Part shown: positions 1-6,949 of the stretch, piece by piece
Layout: every line of letters starts with the position of its first letter
Position numbering within the stretch: the stretch's first letter is position 1
Assembly: GCF_937958535.1 (NCBI RefSeq)
Contig: NZ_CALGNQ010000026.1
Coordinates: 1-27,683 of the forward strand
Origin: an uncultured Georgenia sp.
GTDB lineage: Bacteria > Actinomycetota > Actinomycetes > Actinomycetales > Actinomycetaceae
Direction of reading: 5' to 3'
DNA: 27,683 nt
Made by a program: the position numbers and the translations under genes
Notes under the pieces: model-generated
Database searches by the model: none
What the model was told of the DNA's origin: nothing
Seen by the model: only the letters and a program-made list of their open reading frames with translations

Positions 1-53
1 GGCGGCCGGGCCGGCGGGGCGGTCGGCGGCCGGTCTACGGTCGGCGCCGACGC

Positions 54-1025
54 TCAGAAGGCGTAGCCGTGGACCGTGTCGGTGAAGAGGTTGACGACGT
101 AGTAGTTGCACAGGAGCAGCCCGAAGCCGGTGAGCCCCAGGTAGGCGGCCTTGCGGCCGGACCAGCCGCGCGTGGCCCGGGCGTGCAGGTAGGCGGCGTA
201 GGCGATCCACACGACGAGGGTGCCCACCTCCTTGGGGTCCCAGTCCCACGGCCGCCCCCAGGCGTGCTCGGCCCAGATCGCCCCGGCGATGAGGGTGAAG
301 GTCCACAGCAGGAAGCCCACGGCGTTGAGCCGGTAGGCGAGGCGCTCGAGCTCGACCGAGCCGGGCAGGGCGTCGGCCAGCCGGCCCCAGAACCCCCGAC
401 CGGCGTCTGCGGCGTCCTCACCGGCAGGCAGCGAGCTCCCGGCGGCGGGCAGCGAGCTCCCGGCGGCGGCCGCGGGGACGGGCCGGGCAGCGCGGGCGGT
501 GGCGGTCCGCTCGCCGCGGTCCTTGACCAGCTGGACCAGGGACACGGCGGCCGCGACGGCGAAGATGCCGATCGCCGTCGTGGCCACCGACACGTGGATG
601 ACCAGCCAGTAGTGGTCCAGCGCGGGGCGCACGCCGTCGGCCTTGATGTAGAACACCGACACCGCCAGCCCGAGCGCGAGCAGGGTGGGCGTGATGACGA
701 AGGCGCCGAGGTAGCGCAGGTCGCGCCAGCGCTGGATGAGGAGGAAGGTCCCGACGGCGACGAGCGTGAAGACGATGGAGAACTCGTACATGTTCGCCCA
801 CGGCACCCGGCCGGCCGCGACGCCGCGCAGCAGCACGCCGAGGGCGTGGAGCACGAAACCCGCGGTGGTCGTCGTCATCGCGATCCGGGCCGCCCGGCGC
901 GGGCGCCCGGTGGGGCCGCCGGCGCGCAGCGCCGACACGTCGACGCCGAAGGCGACCATCGCCACGGCGTAGGCGGCCATGGCCCCGTAGATCACCAGCA
1001 GGCTGAGCTGGCCGAGGTCGTTCAC
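54..1025 (-). CDS. ccsB: Cytochrome c biogenesis protein CcsB/ResC (heme handling subunit)
   Basis: This is the 323-residue integral membrane subunit of System II cytochrome c maturation. With ResB it moves heme across the membrane and ligates it to apocytochrome c. The family signature is visible as the tryptophan-rich WGRPWDWDPKE (residues 256-266), flanked by hydrophobic segments. Histidines at 60, 144 and 319 are candidate heme ligands (inference). A cytoplasmic insertion (about 172-210) is Ala/Ser/Pro-rich and contains a duplicated AAGSSLP unit. The start is GTG at 1025, which overlaps the resB stop as GTGA, indicating translational coupling. It is the last gene of the operon seen here. 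Identity is secure; the exact topology was not computed. Confidence 0.93.
   Translation of the reverse strand: MNDLGQLSLLVIYGAMAAYAVAMVAFGVDVSALRAGGPTGRPRRAARIAMTTTTAGFVLHALGVLLRGVAAGRVPWANMYEFSIVFTLVAVGTFLLIQRWRDLRYLGAFVITPTLLALGLAVSVFYIKADGVRPALDHYWLVIHVSVATTAIGIFAVAAAVSLVQLVKDRGERTATARAARPVPAAAAGSSLPAAGSSLPAGEDAADAGRGFWGRLADALPGSVELERLAYRLNAVGFLLWTFTLIAGAIWAEHAWGRPWDWDPKEVGTLVVWIAYAAYLHARATRGWSGRKAAYLGLTGFGLLLCNYYVVNLFTDTVHGYAF
427..468. repeat. Tandem duplication of a 21-bp unit inside ccsB
   Basis: Two adjacent near-identical 21-nt copies (starting at 427 and 448) each contain GGCAGCGAGCTCCCGGCGGC. They keep the reading frame and give a repeated AAGSSLP heptapeptide in the variable loop of CcsB. 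The copy number could vary by slippage, with little effect expected because the loop is low complexity. Confidence 0.8.
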
Positions 1026-2602
1026 GTGTCCTCCTGGGGTGTGGGCGCGAGTGCGCCGACTGCGGTCAGCACCCGCTCGAGCTCCTGCTCCAGGCCCGGG
1101 TCGTCACCCCGGGCGAGCGCGGCGGCCTCGACAACTGTACGTCCGTCGGCGTCGTGGCTCGTGCGCACCCACAGCCGACGCCGGGGCACGAAGAGCGAGG
1201 CGGACAGACCGGCGAGCGCGAGGAGCGCCGAGACGAGCAGCACGGTGAGGGAGGGGTCGTAGCGGACGTCGAGCGCCGCGAAGCGGGGCAGGGCCTCGAA
1301 GCTGACGGTGCCCAGTCCGTCCGGCAGCTCGACCTCCTGGCCGGGCTCGAGGAGGATGCGTGACTCCTCGTCCTGGGTGACGCGGGTCATCCGCTCCGTG
1401 TCGAGCTCGTAGACGTTCTGCGGGACGCCGTCGTCCAGGCCGAGGTCACCGGTGTAGACGTCCAGGACGAGGAGCGGGGCGTTGGGCTGGGGGTGCACCG
1501 ACCGGGCGCCCGCCTCGTCGAAGACGGCGGTGGGCAGGAGGTAGCCGATGAGACCGAGCTGCTCGAGCCCCGGGGAGACGTCGGGGACCTTGACCACGCC
1601 GCGGGAGGTGTAGAAGTCGTCCTCCGGCAGGAAGGGCACCGGCTGGGAGAAGGCGACCTCCCCCTCGGCGTCGCGGACCGTCAGGTGCGGGGCGAAGCCG
1701 TTGCCGGCGAGGTAGACATTCGCCCCGGCCGCGGTCACCGGGTGGTTCACCCGGATGATGTCGGCGCGGGACCGGCCGTCGGCCTCGGTCACCGTGACCC
1801 GGGCGGTGAAGTCACGCGGCTGGGCGTCGACCGTGAACTGCGAGCTGAGCTCGTCGAGGGTCAGGGTGAAGGGCTCGAGGTCCTGGCTGTCGAAGAGCGA
1901 GCCGGGGGTGAAGGTGTCGTAGTCGACGAGCGCGTTGGCGAAGGACCGGCCCTCGACGACGACGGCCTGGCCGCGGTAGCTGAGCATCTGCCCGGCGGCG
2001 AGCGCGACGAGCACCCCGACGAGCGAGAGGTGGAAGACGATGTTGCCGGTCTCGCGCAGGTAGCCGCGCTCGGCGCTGATCCCGTCCGGGGTGCTCGCCA
2101 CCCGGAAGCGGCGGCGCAGCACCCGCCGGACCGCGCCCTCGACCTCCGCGGGGGACGCCGTCGTCGTGTGCGTCGCGTGCGCGGGGAAGCGGCTGAGACG
2201 GCGCGGGACGCGGGTGGGGGCCGCCCGCAGGGCGGCGAGGTGGGACCTCGTGCGGGGCAGGATGCACCCGATGAGCGAGATGAACAGCAGGAGGTAGACC
2301 GCCGCGAACCAGGGCGCGGTGTAGACGTCGAAGAGCCCGAGGCGCTCGAGCCACTCGGCGAGCTCGGGGTGGTCGGCGCGGTAGCGGGCCACGCCGGCGG
2401 GGTCCTGCGGGCTCTGCGGGACGATGGCGCCGGGCAGGGCCGCGATGCCGAGCAGCATGAGCAGCAGCAGCGCGACGCGCATCGAGGTGAGCTGGCGCCA
2501 GGCCCAGCGCAGCCAGCCGCGCAGGCCCAGTCCGACCGGTCGCGGGGAGGGCGCCTGGCCGGAGTCGTCCATCGTGCGCAGGCCCTCGGGGGCGTAGCTC
2601 AT
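1022..2602 (-). CDS. resB: Cytochrome c biogenesis protein ResB
   Basis: This 526-residue ResB-family protein is the partner of CcsB in System II heme delivery to c-type apocytochromes. Transmembrane segments are visible at about 43-61 and 97-116, then a third around the FHLSLVGVLVALAAG stretch. A large extracytoplasmic domain follows, and a C-terminal helix (LLVSALLALAGLSASLFV) precedes a basic cytoplasmic tail. The start ATG at 2602 shares one base with the ccdA stop (TGATG). The frame stays open upstream, but that part overlaps ccdA and reads as Arg/Pro-rich non-coding translation, so the longer start was rejected. The stop overlaps the ccsB GTG start. Order and coupling match the ccs operon of other actinobacteria. 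Confidence 0.94.
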   Translation of the reverse strand: MSYAPEGLRTMDDSGQAPSPRPVGLGLRGWLRWAWRQLTSMRVALLLLMLLGIAALPGAIVPQSPQDPAGVARYRADHPELAEWLERLGLFDVYTAPWFAAVYLLLFISLIGCILPRTRSHLAALRAAPTRVPRRLSRFPAHATHTTTASPAEVEGAVRRVLRRRFRVASTPDGISAERGYLRETGNIVFHLSLVGVLVALAAGQMLSYRGQAVVVEGRSFANALVDYDTFTPGSLFDSQDLEPFTLTLDELSSQFTVDAQPRDFTARVTVTEADGRSRADIIRVNHPVTAAGANVYLAGNGFAPHLTVRDAEGEVAFSQPVPFLPEDDFYTSRGVVKVPDVSPGLEQLGLIGYLLPTAVFDEAGARSVHPQPNAPLLVLDVYTGDLGLDDGVPQNVYELDTERMTRVTQDEESRILLEPGQEVELPDGLGTVSFEALPRFAALDVRYDPSLTVLLVSALLALAGLSASLFVPRRRLWVRTSHDADGRTVVEAAALARGDDPGLEQELERVLTAVGALAPTPQEDT

Positions 2603-3414
2603 CACACCACCGTCACGAAGTCGGCGACCAGGCCCTGCACCCAGCCCGCGAAGTGGCCCCACAGCCCGGTGACGAGGGCCAGGCCGAGGAGGACGAGCAT
2701 CGCACCCCCGATGCGCATGATCGTCACCCGGTGGCGGCGCAGGAAGCCCATCGCCCGGGTGGTGCGCGAGTAGAGCAGCGCGATGACGACGAACGGCACC
2801 CCGAGACCGAGGCAGTAGGCGGCGGCGAGCAGCCCGCCCCGGGCCGGGTCGCCGTCCTCCAGCGACAGGAGGAGCACGGCGGACAGGGTGGGGCCGATGC
2901 ACGGCGCCCAGCCCAGTCCGAAGACGACCCCGAGCAGCGGCGCGCCCCACAGCCCGGCCCGCGGGCTGAGGTGGAGGCGCCGGTCACGCTGGAGGAAGGG
3001 GACCGCGCCCATGAAGGCGAGCCCCATGAGCACGACGACCACCCCCATGACCCGGGTGACGACGTCGAGCCAGGGCCGCAGCGCCAGCCCGAGCCCGCCG
3101 AAGACGACACCGAGGAGGACGAACACGGCGCTGAAGCCGAGCACGAAGAGGAGTACCCCGAGGAGCAGCCGCCCCTGCCCGGTGGCGCGCCGGGCGGCCG
3201 TCGTCGTGGTCCCGGCGGCGGCCAGGGCACCGGGCTGCCGGGCGAGGGTGCCGGTCATGCCGCCGAGGTAGCCGACGTACCCGGGGATGAGGGGCAGCAC
3301 GCAGGGCGAGGCGAAGGAGATGGCCCCGGCGAGGAGCGCGACGGGGACGGCGGCGAGGAGGGAGCCGCTGAGGACGGTCGCCTGGAAGGTCTGCGCGATG
3401 CCGTCCCAGCTCAT
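2602..3414 (-). CDS. ccdA: Cytochrome c biogenesis thiol transporter CcdA
   Basis: This 270-residue polytopic membrane protein carries reducing equivalents from cytoplasmic thioredoxin to the extracytoplasmic ResA-type thioredoxin, which keeps the apocytochrome CXXCH cysteines reduced. The two redox cysteines lie in the expected motifs, SPCVLPLIPGYVGYLGG (Cys38) and GWAPCIGPT (Cys172), each in a half of the internally repeated fold. Six hydrophobic segments can be read. The start ATG at 3414 overlaps the stop of the upstream resA as ATGA, and the stop shares a base with the resB start. Length is typical of short CcdA proteins. Confidence 0.95.
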   Translation of the reverse strand: MSWDGIAQTFQATVLSGSLLAAVPVALLAGAISFASPCVLPLIPGYVGYLGGMTGTLARQPGALAAAGTTTTAARRATGQGRLLLGVLLFVLGFSAVFVLLGVVFGGLGLALRPWLDVVTRVMGVVVVLMGLAFMGAVPFLQRDRRLHLSPRAGLWGAPLLGVVFGLGWAPCIGPTLSAVLLLSLEDGDPARGGLLAAAYCLGLGVPFVVIALLYSRTTRAMGFLRRHRVTIMRIGGAMLVLLGLALVTGLWGHFAGWVQGLVADFVTVV

Positions 3415-3998
3415 CGGGCCGCCTCGGCGAGGACGTCGTCGATCATGCCGCGGACCACCCCGGGGTCGATCTGGCCGAGCACCCGGCCGGCCACCCGGCC
3501 CTCGGTGTCGAGGACGACGGTGGTGGGCATCGCCTGGAGCGGCACGAGGCCCTGGAGCGCGGCCACCCCGCGGGCCGTCTCGTCGTGGAGGCTGGGGTAG
3601 GGCACGTCGAAGCTGCGCTCGAAGGCCTGGGCGGTGGCGGCGTCGTCGCGCGGGTTGATGCCCAGGAGGCGCACCCCCTGGTCGGCGTAGTCGGCGTGGA
3701 TGGCGGCGAGGTCGCCGGCCTCGGCCCGGCAGGGCGGGCAGGCCGCGTACCAGTAGTTGAGGACGACGACGTCGCCCCGCCAGTCGGCGAGGTCGACCTC
3801 CTCGTCGTCGTAGGTGGTGCCGGTGAGCTCGACCGGCCCGGTGCGGTCCGGCTGGTCCCACGTGGTCCAGGACCCGTCACCGGCCTGGTAGCCGGCCCCC
3901 GTGGTGTCCGTCGCGGTCCCGCCGGTGGAGCCGCCGCAGCCGGTGAGGACGACGACGGCGACGGCGAGGGTCGCCAGCGCGCGCGTGAGCCGGTTCAT
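3411..3998 (-). CDS. resA: ResA/TlpA-like thioredoxin lipoprotein
   Basis: This 195-residue extracytoplasmic thiol-disulfide oxidoreductase is expected to reduce apocytochrome c cysteines before heme attachment. A lipoprotein signal peptide ends in the lipobox LTGC (Cys21). The thioredoxin fold carries the active site NYWYAACPPCRAE with Cys87 and Cys90, and a cis-proline segment QAMPTTVVLD follows. The start ATG at 3998 overlaps the phosphatase stop as ATGA. A longer open frame upstream overlaps the phosphatase gene and was rejected because the signal peptide begins exactly at this ATG. It lies immediately upstream of its redox partner ccdA. Confidence 0.92.
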   Translation of the reverse strand: MNRLTRALATLAVAVVVLTGCGGSTGGTATDTTGAGYQAGDGSWTTWDQPDRTGPVELTGTTYDDEEVDLADWRGDVVVLNYWYAACPPCRAEAGDLAAIHADYADQGVRLLGINPRDDAATAQAFERSFDVPYPSLHDETARGVAALQGLVPLQAMPTTVVLDTEGRVAGRVLGQIDPGVVRGMIDDVLAEAAR

Positions 3999-4702
3999 GC
4001 GCGCTCCGTCCGGGCCGGCACGGCCTGCCGCGGGACGGCGGCGCCCGAGGCGCCGGGCAGGAGGTCCAGGGCGCCGCTGACGAGGTCCGCCGCGGGCTCC
4101 CAGTAGCCCAGGCCGACGAGACGGGCGCCGTGGAAGCGCAGCGAGGTGAGCGAGGCGAGGGAGCACTGCCGGCGGCGCGGGTCGTGCCACAGCGGGCGGC
4201 GCTCGAGGAAGAGGCGGGTGACCCAGATGGGCAGCTGGTGGCTGACGAGCACCGCCTCCCCGCCGCCCTGCGCGGCCAGCCGGCGGCGGGCGTCGGCGAT
4301 CGCAGCGGTCATCCGCTCCACCTGGTGGCGGTAGGGCTCCCCCCAGCTGGGCCGCAGCGGGTTGAGGTAGCGGCGCCAGTAGCGCGGGTGGGCGAGCCTG
4401 CTCCGCTCGGTCCCCACGGTGGTGCCCTCGAAGTCGTTGCCGGCCTCGATGATCCGCTCGTCCGTCAGGACGTCCAGGCCGTAGGCCCGCGCGGTCGGCA
4501 GGGCGGTCTCCTGGGCGCGCTGGAGCGGGGAGGCGACGACGAGGCGGACGTCGTGCCCGCAGTCGCGCAGCACGTCGGCCACCCGCTGCGCCATCCGCTG
4601 CCCCCGCTCGGAGAGGCGGAAGCCCTCGAGCCGTCCGTAGAGGACGCCGTCGGGGTTGTGGACCTCGCCGTGCCGCAGGAGGTGCACCGTGGTTCGGGAC
4701 AT
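3995..4702 (-). CDS. Histidine phosphatase (phosphoglycerate mutase-like) family protein
   Basis: This 235-residue protein belongs to the histidine phosphatase superfamily. The N-terminal LLRHGE motif places the phosphorylated histidine at His11. An arginine in SPLQRAQET and a second histidine in VLVSHQLPIW (His155) complete the phosphate pocket. The substrate is unknown; a cofactor-independent phosphatase is likelier than a true mutase. The start ATG at 4702 has AGGTGG just upstream. An upstream extension reads as non-coding. It is the first gene of the cytochrome c operon, and the same order is known in Mycobacterium (Rv0525 before the thioredoxin Rv0526), so a conserved but undefined link to cytochrome maturation is likely. 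Confidence 0.88.
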   Translation of the reverse strand: MSRTTVHLLRHGEVHNPDGVLYGRLEGFRLSERGQRMAQRVADVLRDCGHDVRLVVASPLQRAQETALPTARAYGLDVLTDERIIEAGNDFEGTTVGTERSRLAHPRYWRRYLNPLRPSWGEPYRHQVERMTAAIADARRRLAAQGGGEAVLVSHQLPIWVTRLFLERRPLWHDPRRRQCSLASLTSLRFHGARLVGLGYWEPAADLVSGALDLLPGASGAAVPRQAVPARTERA

Positions 4703-4762
4703 GCCACCTAGTGTCGCAAACTCTGCCGACCTTCCCGGTCGGCCGTCGGGGCCCCGCCGCCC

Positions 4763-4791
4763 GGACGGTCCCGGCGCGGTGCGGACCGTCC
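4763..4791. repeat. 9-bp inverted repeat in the divergent phosphatase/yceI intergenic region
   Basis: GGACGGTCC (4763-4771) and GGACCGTCC (4783-4791) are perfect reverse complements separated by 11 nt. A second, shorter dyad CCGACC-TTCCC-GGTCGG lies at 4726-4742. Both sit upstream of the minus-strand cytochrome c operon, so they may be a regulator site or structure in its leader. No convincing -10/-35 pair for that operon was recognised in 4703-4820. Confidence 0.45.
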
Positions 4792-4824
4792 CGGTGCCGC
4801 CCGGAACTTCCCCGGCGCAACCTC

Positions 4825-4864
4825 TTGCGTATGCATCGATCACCCTCTACCGTTGAACCGTCAA
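4825..4864 (+). promoter_or_regulatory. yceI promoter with overlapping palindromic operator
   Basis: A sigma70-like promoter can be read as TTGCGT (4825-4830), a 17-bp spacer, and TACCGT (4848-4853). The sequence TTGA-ACCG-TCAA (4853-4864) is an inverted repeat starting at the last base of the -10 box and covering the expected transcription start, a usual place for a repressor. TTGA/TCAA half-sites are common for MarR- or HxlR-type regulators of YceI genes (family knowledge). The binding protein is not identified. Confidence 0.45.
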
Positions 4865-4890
4865 GTGATGCAACAACCATGGAGGACCAC

Positions 4891-5454
4891 ATGACCGCCA
4901 CCGACACCACGACGGCCACCCGTCCCGCGCCGGGCACCTACACCATCGACCCCTCGCACTCGGAGGTCGGCTTCTCCGTCCGCCACGCCGGCATCGCCAA
5001 GGTCCGCGGCCAGTTCACCGAGTTCTCCGGTGAGATCGTCGTCGCCGAGAACTTCGCCGACTCGGCGGTGAACGTGGAGATCAAGTCCGCGTCCGTCGAC
5101 ACCCGCGACGAGAACCGCGACAACCACCTCCGCAGCGCCGACTTCTGGGACGCGGAGAACAAGCCGACGTGGACCTTCGTCGGCCGCCGCGTCGAGGGCA
5201 CCGGCCCGGAGTTCACCGTGCACGGCGACCTCACCATCAACGGTGTGACCAAGCCCGCCGCCCTCGAGGTGGAGTACAACGGTGCGGCCACCGACCCGTT
5301 CGGCAACCCCCGCGTCGGCTTCTCGGCCAAGACCGAGCTCTCCCGCAAGGAGTTCGGCCTCACCTGGAACGCCGCGCTCGAGACCGGCGGCGTCCTCGTC
5401 GGCGACAAGGTCCGCATCTCCCTGGAGATCTCGGCCATCGCCGCCCAGGCCTGA
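4891..5454 (+). CDS. YceI family lipid-binding-fold protein
   Basis: This is a 187-residue YceI-domain protein, a lipocalin-like beta barrel that binds isoprenoid or other amphiphilic molecules in characterised members. The family pattern is clear from the N-terminal GTYTIDPSHSEVGFSVRHAGI through VDTRDENRDNHLRSADFWD and GDLTINGVTKPAALEVEY to a closing KVRISLEISA. No signal peptide is seen, so it is probably cytoplasmic, as in many actinobacteria. The start ATG at 4891 was chosen over the ATG at 4879 because GGAGG (4881-4885) sits 5 nt before it. It has its own promoter and is convergent with the glutaredoxin gene. Confidence 0.93.
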   Translation: MTATDTTTATRPAPGTYTIDPSHSEVGFSVRHAGIAKVRGQFTEFSGEIVVAENFADSAVNVEIKSASVDTRDENRDNHLRSADFWDAENKPTWTFVGRRVEGTGPEFTVHGDLTINGVTKPAALEVEYNGAATDPFGNPRVGFSAKTELSRKEFGLTWNAALETGGVLVGDKVRISLEISAIAAQA

Positions 5455-5496
5455 CGCAGCCCGGTTCCCCCGCGCACCGCGCGGGCCACAGCCTCC

Positions 5497-5535
5497 CCGA
5501 CGGCGGTCGGTGCCCCGCGCACCGGCCGCCGTCGG
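5497..5535. terminator. Bidirectional terminator hairpin between yceI and the glutaredoxin gene
   Basis: A 10-bp stem, CCGACGGCGG (5497-5506) with CCGCCGTCGG (5526-5535), continues after a 2-nt mismatch into GGTGC/GCACC (5509-5513 and 5519-5523) around a 5-nt loop. It lies between two convergent genes. There is no T-tract, as is common in actinobacteria. Confidence 0.7.
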
Positions 5536-5555
5536 CGTTCCCGGCCCGGCGCCGC

Positions 5556-5798
5556 TCAGCCCGCGAGCGCCGTGCGCAGCCGCACCGGGTCGATCTGCCA
5601 GAAGCCCTGGACCGTGCCGTCGACCTCGACGACCGGGACGTACTCCCCGTAGCGGGCCCGCAGCTCGCCGTCGGTGTCGACGTCGACCTCCTGCCAGGCG
5701 GCGCCGGCCCGGTCGCACTCGGCGACGACGACCCGGCGGGCCTCGTCGCACAGGTGGCATCCGTCGCGGGAGTAGAGGGTCACTCGGGTCTCGGCCAC
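5556..5798 (-). CDS. Glutaredoxin family protein
   Basis: This is an 80-residue thioredoxin-fold protein of the short glutaredoxin-like (DUF836-type) family. The N-terminal LYSRDGCHLCDEARR contains the redox pair Cys14-His-Leu-Cys17, and VPVVEVDG carries the cis-proline. Together these form nearly a whole minimal fold. Start codon is GTG at 5798. It is divergent from the HAD phosphatase gene, with only 36 nt between the starts. The equivalent mycobacterial gene (Rv0508) also lies near a SerB1-like gene, so position supports identity. Its redox partner and substrate are unknown. Confidence 0.88.
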   Translation of the reverse strand: MAETRVTLYSRDGCHLCDEARRVVVAECDRAGAAWQEVDVDTDGELRARYGEYVPVVEVDGTVQGFWQIDPVRLRTALAG

Positions 5799-5822
5799 GC
5801 CCCGATCCTACGGGCCTCGCTC

Positions 5823-5837
5823 TAGGGTGGAGGGGTG
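5823..5837 (+). promoter_or_regulatory. Candidate -10 box giving a leaderless HAD phosphatase mRNA
   Basis: TAGGGT (5823-5828) fits the TAnnnT -10 pattern and is followed by 6 nt and the GTG start at 5835. Transcription would then begin at or next to the start codon, giving a leaderless message. No good -35 box is visible. An AGGGTGG stretch overlapping the -10 could instead act as a ribosome binding site. Confidence 0.35.
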
Positions 5838-6668
5838 CACGCGACGACCAGGCCGGACGACGGCGACGCCGCAGCCGACCCGCCTCCCGTCGTCGCCGCG
5901 TTCTTCGACATCGACAACACGATCATCCGCGGCGCCAGCGCCTACCACCTGGCCCGTGAGCTCTACCGCCGCGACTTCTTCGGGCTGCGGGACATCGCCT
6001 TCTTCGCCGGGCACTCCGTGCTCTACCTGCTGCTGGGGGAGAGCCTGCGGCGTATCGCCACGATCCGCGCCCGCGCGTTGCGCGTCGTGCGGGGCCGCAC
6101 CGTGGCCGAGATCGTCTCCATCGGTGAGGAGGTCTACGACCAGGTCCTGGCCACCAAGGTGTTCCCCGGCGCGCGGGCGCTCATCGAGGAGCACCGCGCG
6201 GCGGGCCACGAGGTCTGGTTCGTCAGCGCCACCCCCGTGGAGATCGCCGACCTCATCGCCGGCCGGCTCGGCGCCACCGGCGCGCTGGGCACCGTCGCCG
6301 AGCACCGCGACGGCGTCTACACCGGCGAGCTGAGCGGGAACATGCTCCACGGCGAGGGCAAGAAGGCGCGGGTGCTGGCCCTGGCCCGCGAGCGCGGGAT
6401 CGACCTCGCCCGCAGCTTCGCCTACGGCGACTCGGTCAACGACATCCCGCTGCTCAGCACCGTGGGCTCGCCGTGTGCCATCAACCCCGAGCCGCGGCTG
6501 CGCCTGCACGCCGCGGAGGTCGGCTGGCCGGTGCGTGACTTCCGCCGCCGGCGGCGCGACGTCGGCCGGGGTGTGCGCACCGGGGTGCGCGGGGCCTGGT
6601 GGGCCGGTGTGGTGTGGACCGCGACGGTGGTCGTACGCGCCCTGCGCCGCCGCCTCACCGGCCGCTGA
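5835..6668 (+). CDS. HAD-IB family phosphatase (SerB1-like)
   Basis: This 277-residue haloacid dehalogenase-superfamily hydrolase is of the IB/SerB-like type. Motif I is FFDIDNT (Asp25 nucleophile, Asp27 acid/base), motif II is VSAT (about 130-133), motif III is the lysine near GEGKKAR, and motif IV is YGDSVND (197-203). A helical cap lies between motifs I and II. The C-terminus (about 222-277) is very Arg-rich with a short hydrophobic WWAGVVWTATVVV stretch, suggesting membrane association. Start is GTG at 5835. The substrate cannot be read from sequence: phosphoserine or another small phosphomonoester is possible, and similar proteins include lysophosphatidic acid phosphatases. Convergent with bS22. 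Confidence 0.88.
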   Translation: MHATTRPDDGDAAADPPPVVAAFFDIDNTIIRGASAYHLARELYRRDFFGLRDIAFFAGHSVLYLLLGESLRRIATIRARALRVVRGRTVAEIVSIGEEVYDQVLATKVFPGARALIEEHRAAGHEVWFVSATPVEIADLIAGRLGATGALGTVAEHRDGVYTGELSGNMLHGEGKKARVLALARERGIDLARSFAYGDSVNDIPLLSTVGSPCAINPEPRLRLHAAEVGWPVRDFRRRRRDVGRGVRTGVRGAWWAGVVWTATVVVRALRRRLTGR

Positions 6669-6695
6669 CGGCCGCCGGCCGGAGCCGGAGACGCG

Positions 6696-6721
6696 CCAGG
6701 CCCGGCAGGTGCCGGGCCTGG
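6696..6721. terminator. Bidirectional terminator hairpin between the HAD gene and bS22
   Basis: CCAGGCCCGGCA (6696-6707) and TGCCGGGCCTGG (6710-6721) are perfect reverse complements with 2 nt between them. In practice this would form a stem of 10-11 bp with a small loop. It lies between two convergent genes and has no T-tract. Confidence 0.75.
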
Positions 6722-6740
6722 GGACGTCAACGGTCAGCGC

Positions 6741-6839
6741 TCACTTCTTGTTGCGGCGCTGGTGCCGCGTCTTGCGGAGCAGCTTGCGGTGCTTCTTCTT
6801 CGACATACGCTTACGGCGCTTCTTGATGACAGAACCCAT
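6741..6839 (-). CDS. Small ribosomal subunit protein bS22 (AURKAIP1/COX24 domain)
   Basis: This 32-residue, extremely basic protein begins MGSVIKKRRKRMSKKK and ends TRHQRRNKK. It matches the actinobacterial bS22 family, seen in mycobacterial ribosome structures as an extra small-subunit protein near the decoding centre. Translation of 6741-6839 on the minus strand gives an uninterrupted frame from ATG (6839) to TGA, with GAGG 4 nt before the start. It is easily missed because of its size. A similar gene (Rv0500B) lies beside a small HTH gene in Mycobacterium. Here a GlgC-like gene sits between the two. Confidence 0.93.
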   Translation of the reverse strand: MGSVIKKRRKRMSKKKHRKLLRKTRHQRRNKK

Positions 6840-6949
6840 GGAACCTCGCAGTGCTGGTCGAGCCGGGACGGGGTGGCGCGCAGCACGGGACTACACGCAG
6901 AACGCGGCGAGTCTACAGTCTCGGCGGACCGCCCGCGGCGCGAGAACCG

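Noticed and set aside
1..53. Possible gene or terminator at the left edge
   Set aside because: Only GC-rich sequence with short G/C dyads is visible; too short to support a call.
1493..2773. Plus-strand open frame opposite resB
   Set aside because: Antisense shadow rich in Glu/Arg/Gly with no recognisable motif.
4711..4890. Extended start for yceI at 4711
   Set aside because: It would cross the promoter and operator; GGAGG before 4891 and the family N-terminus support the shorter protein.
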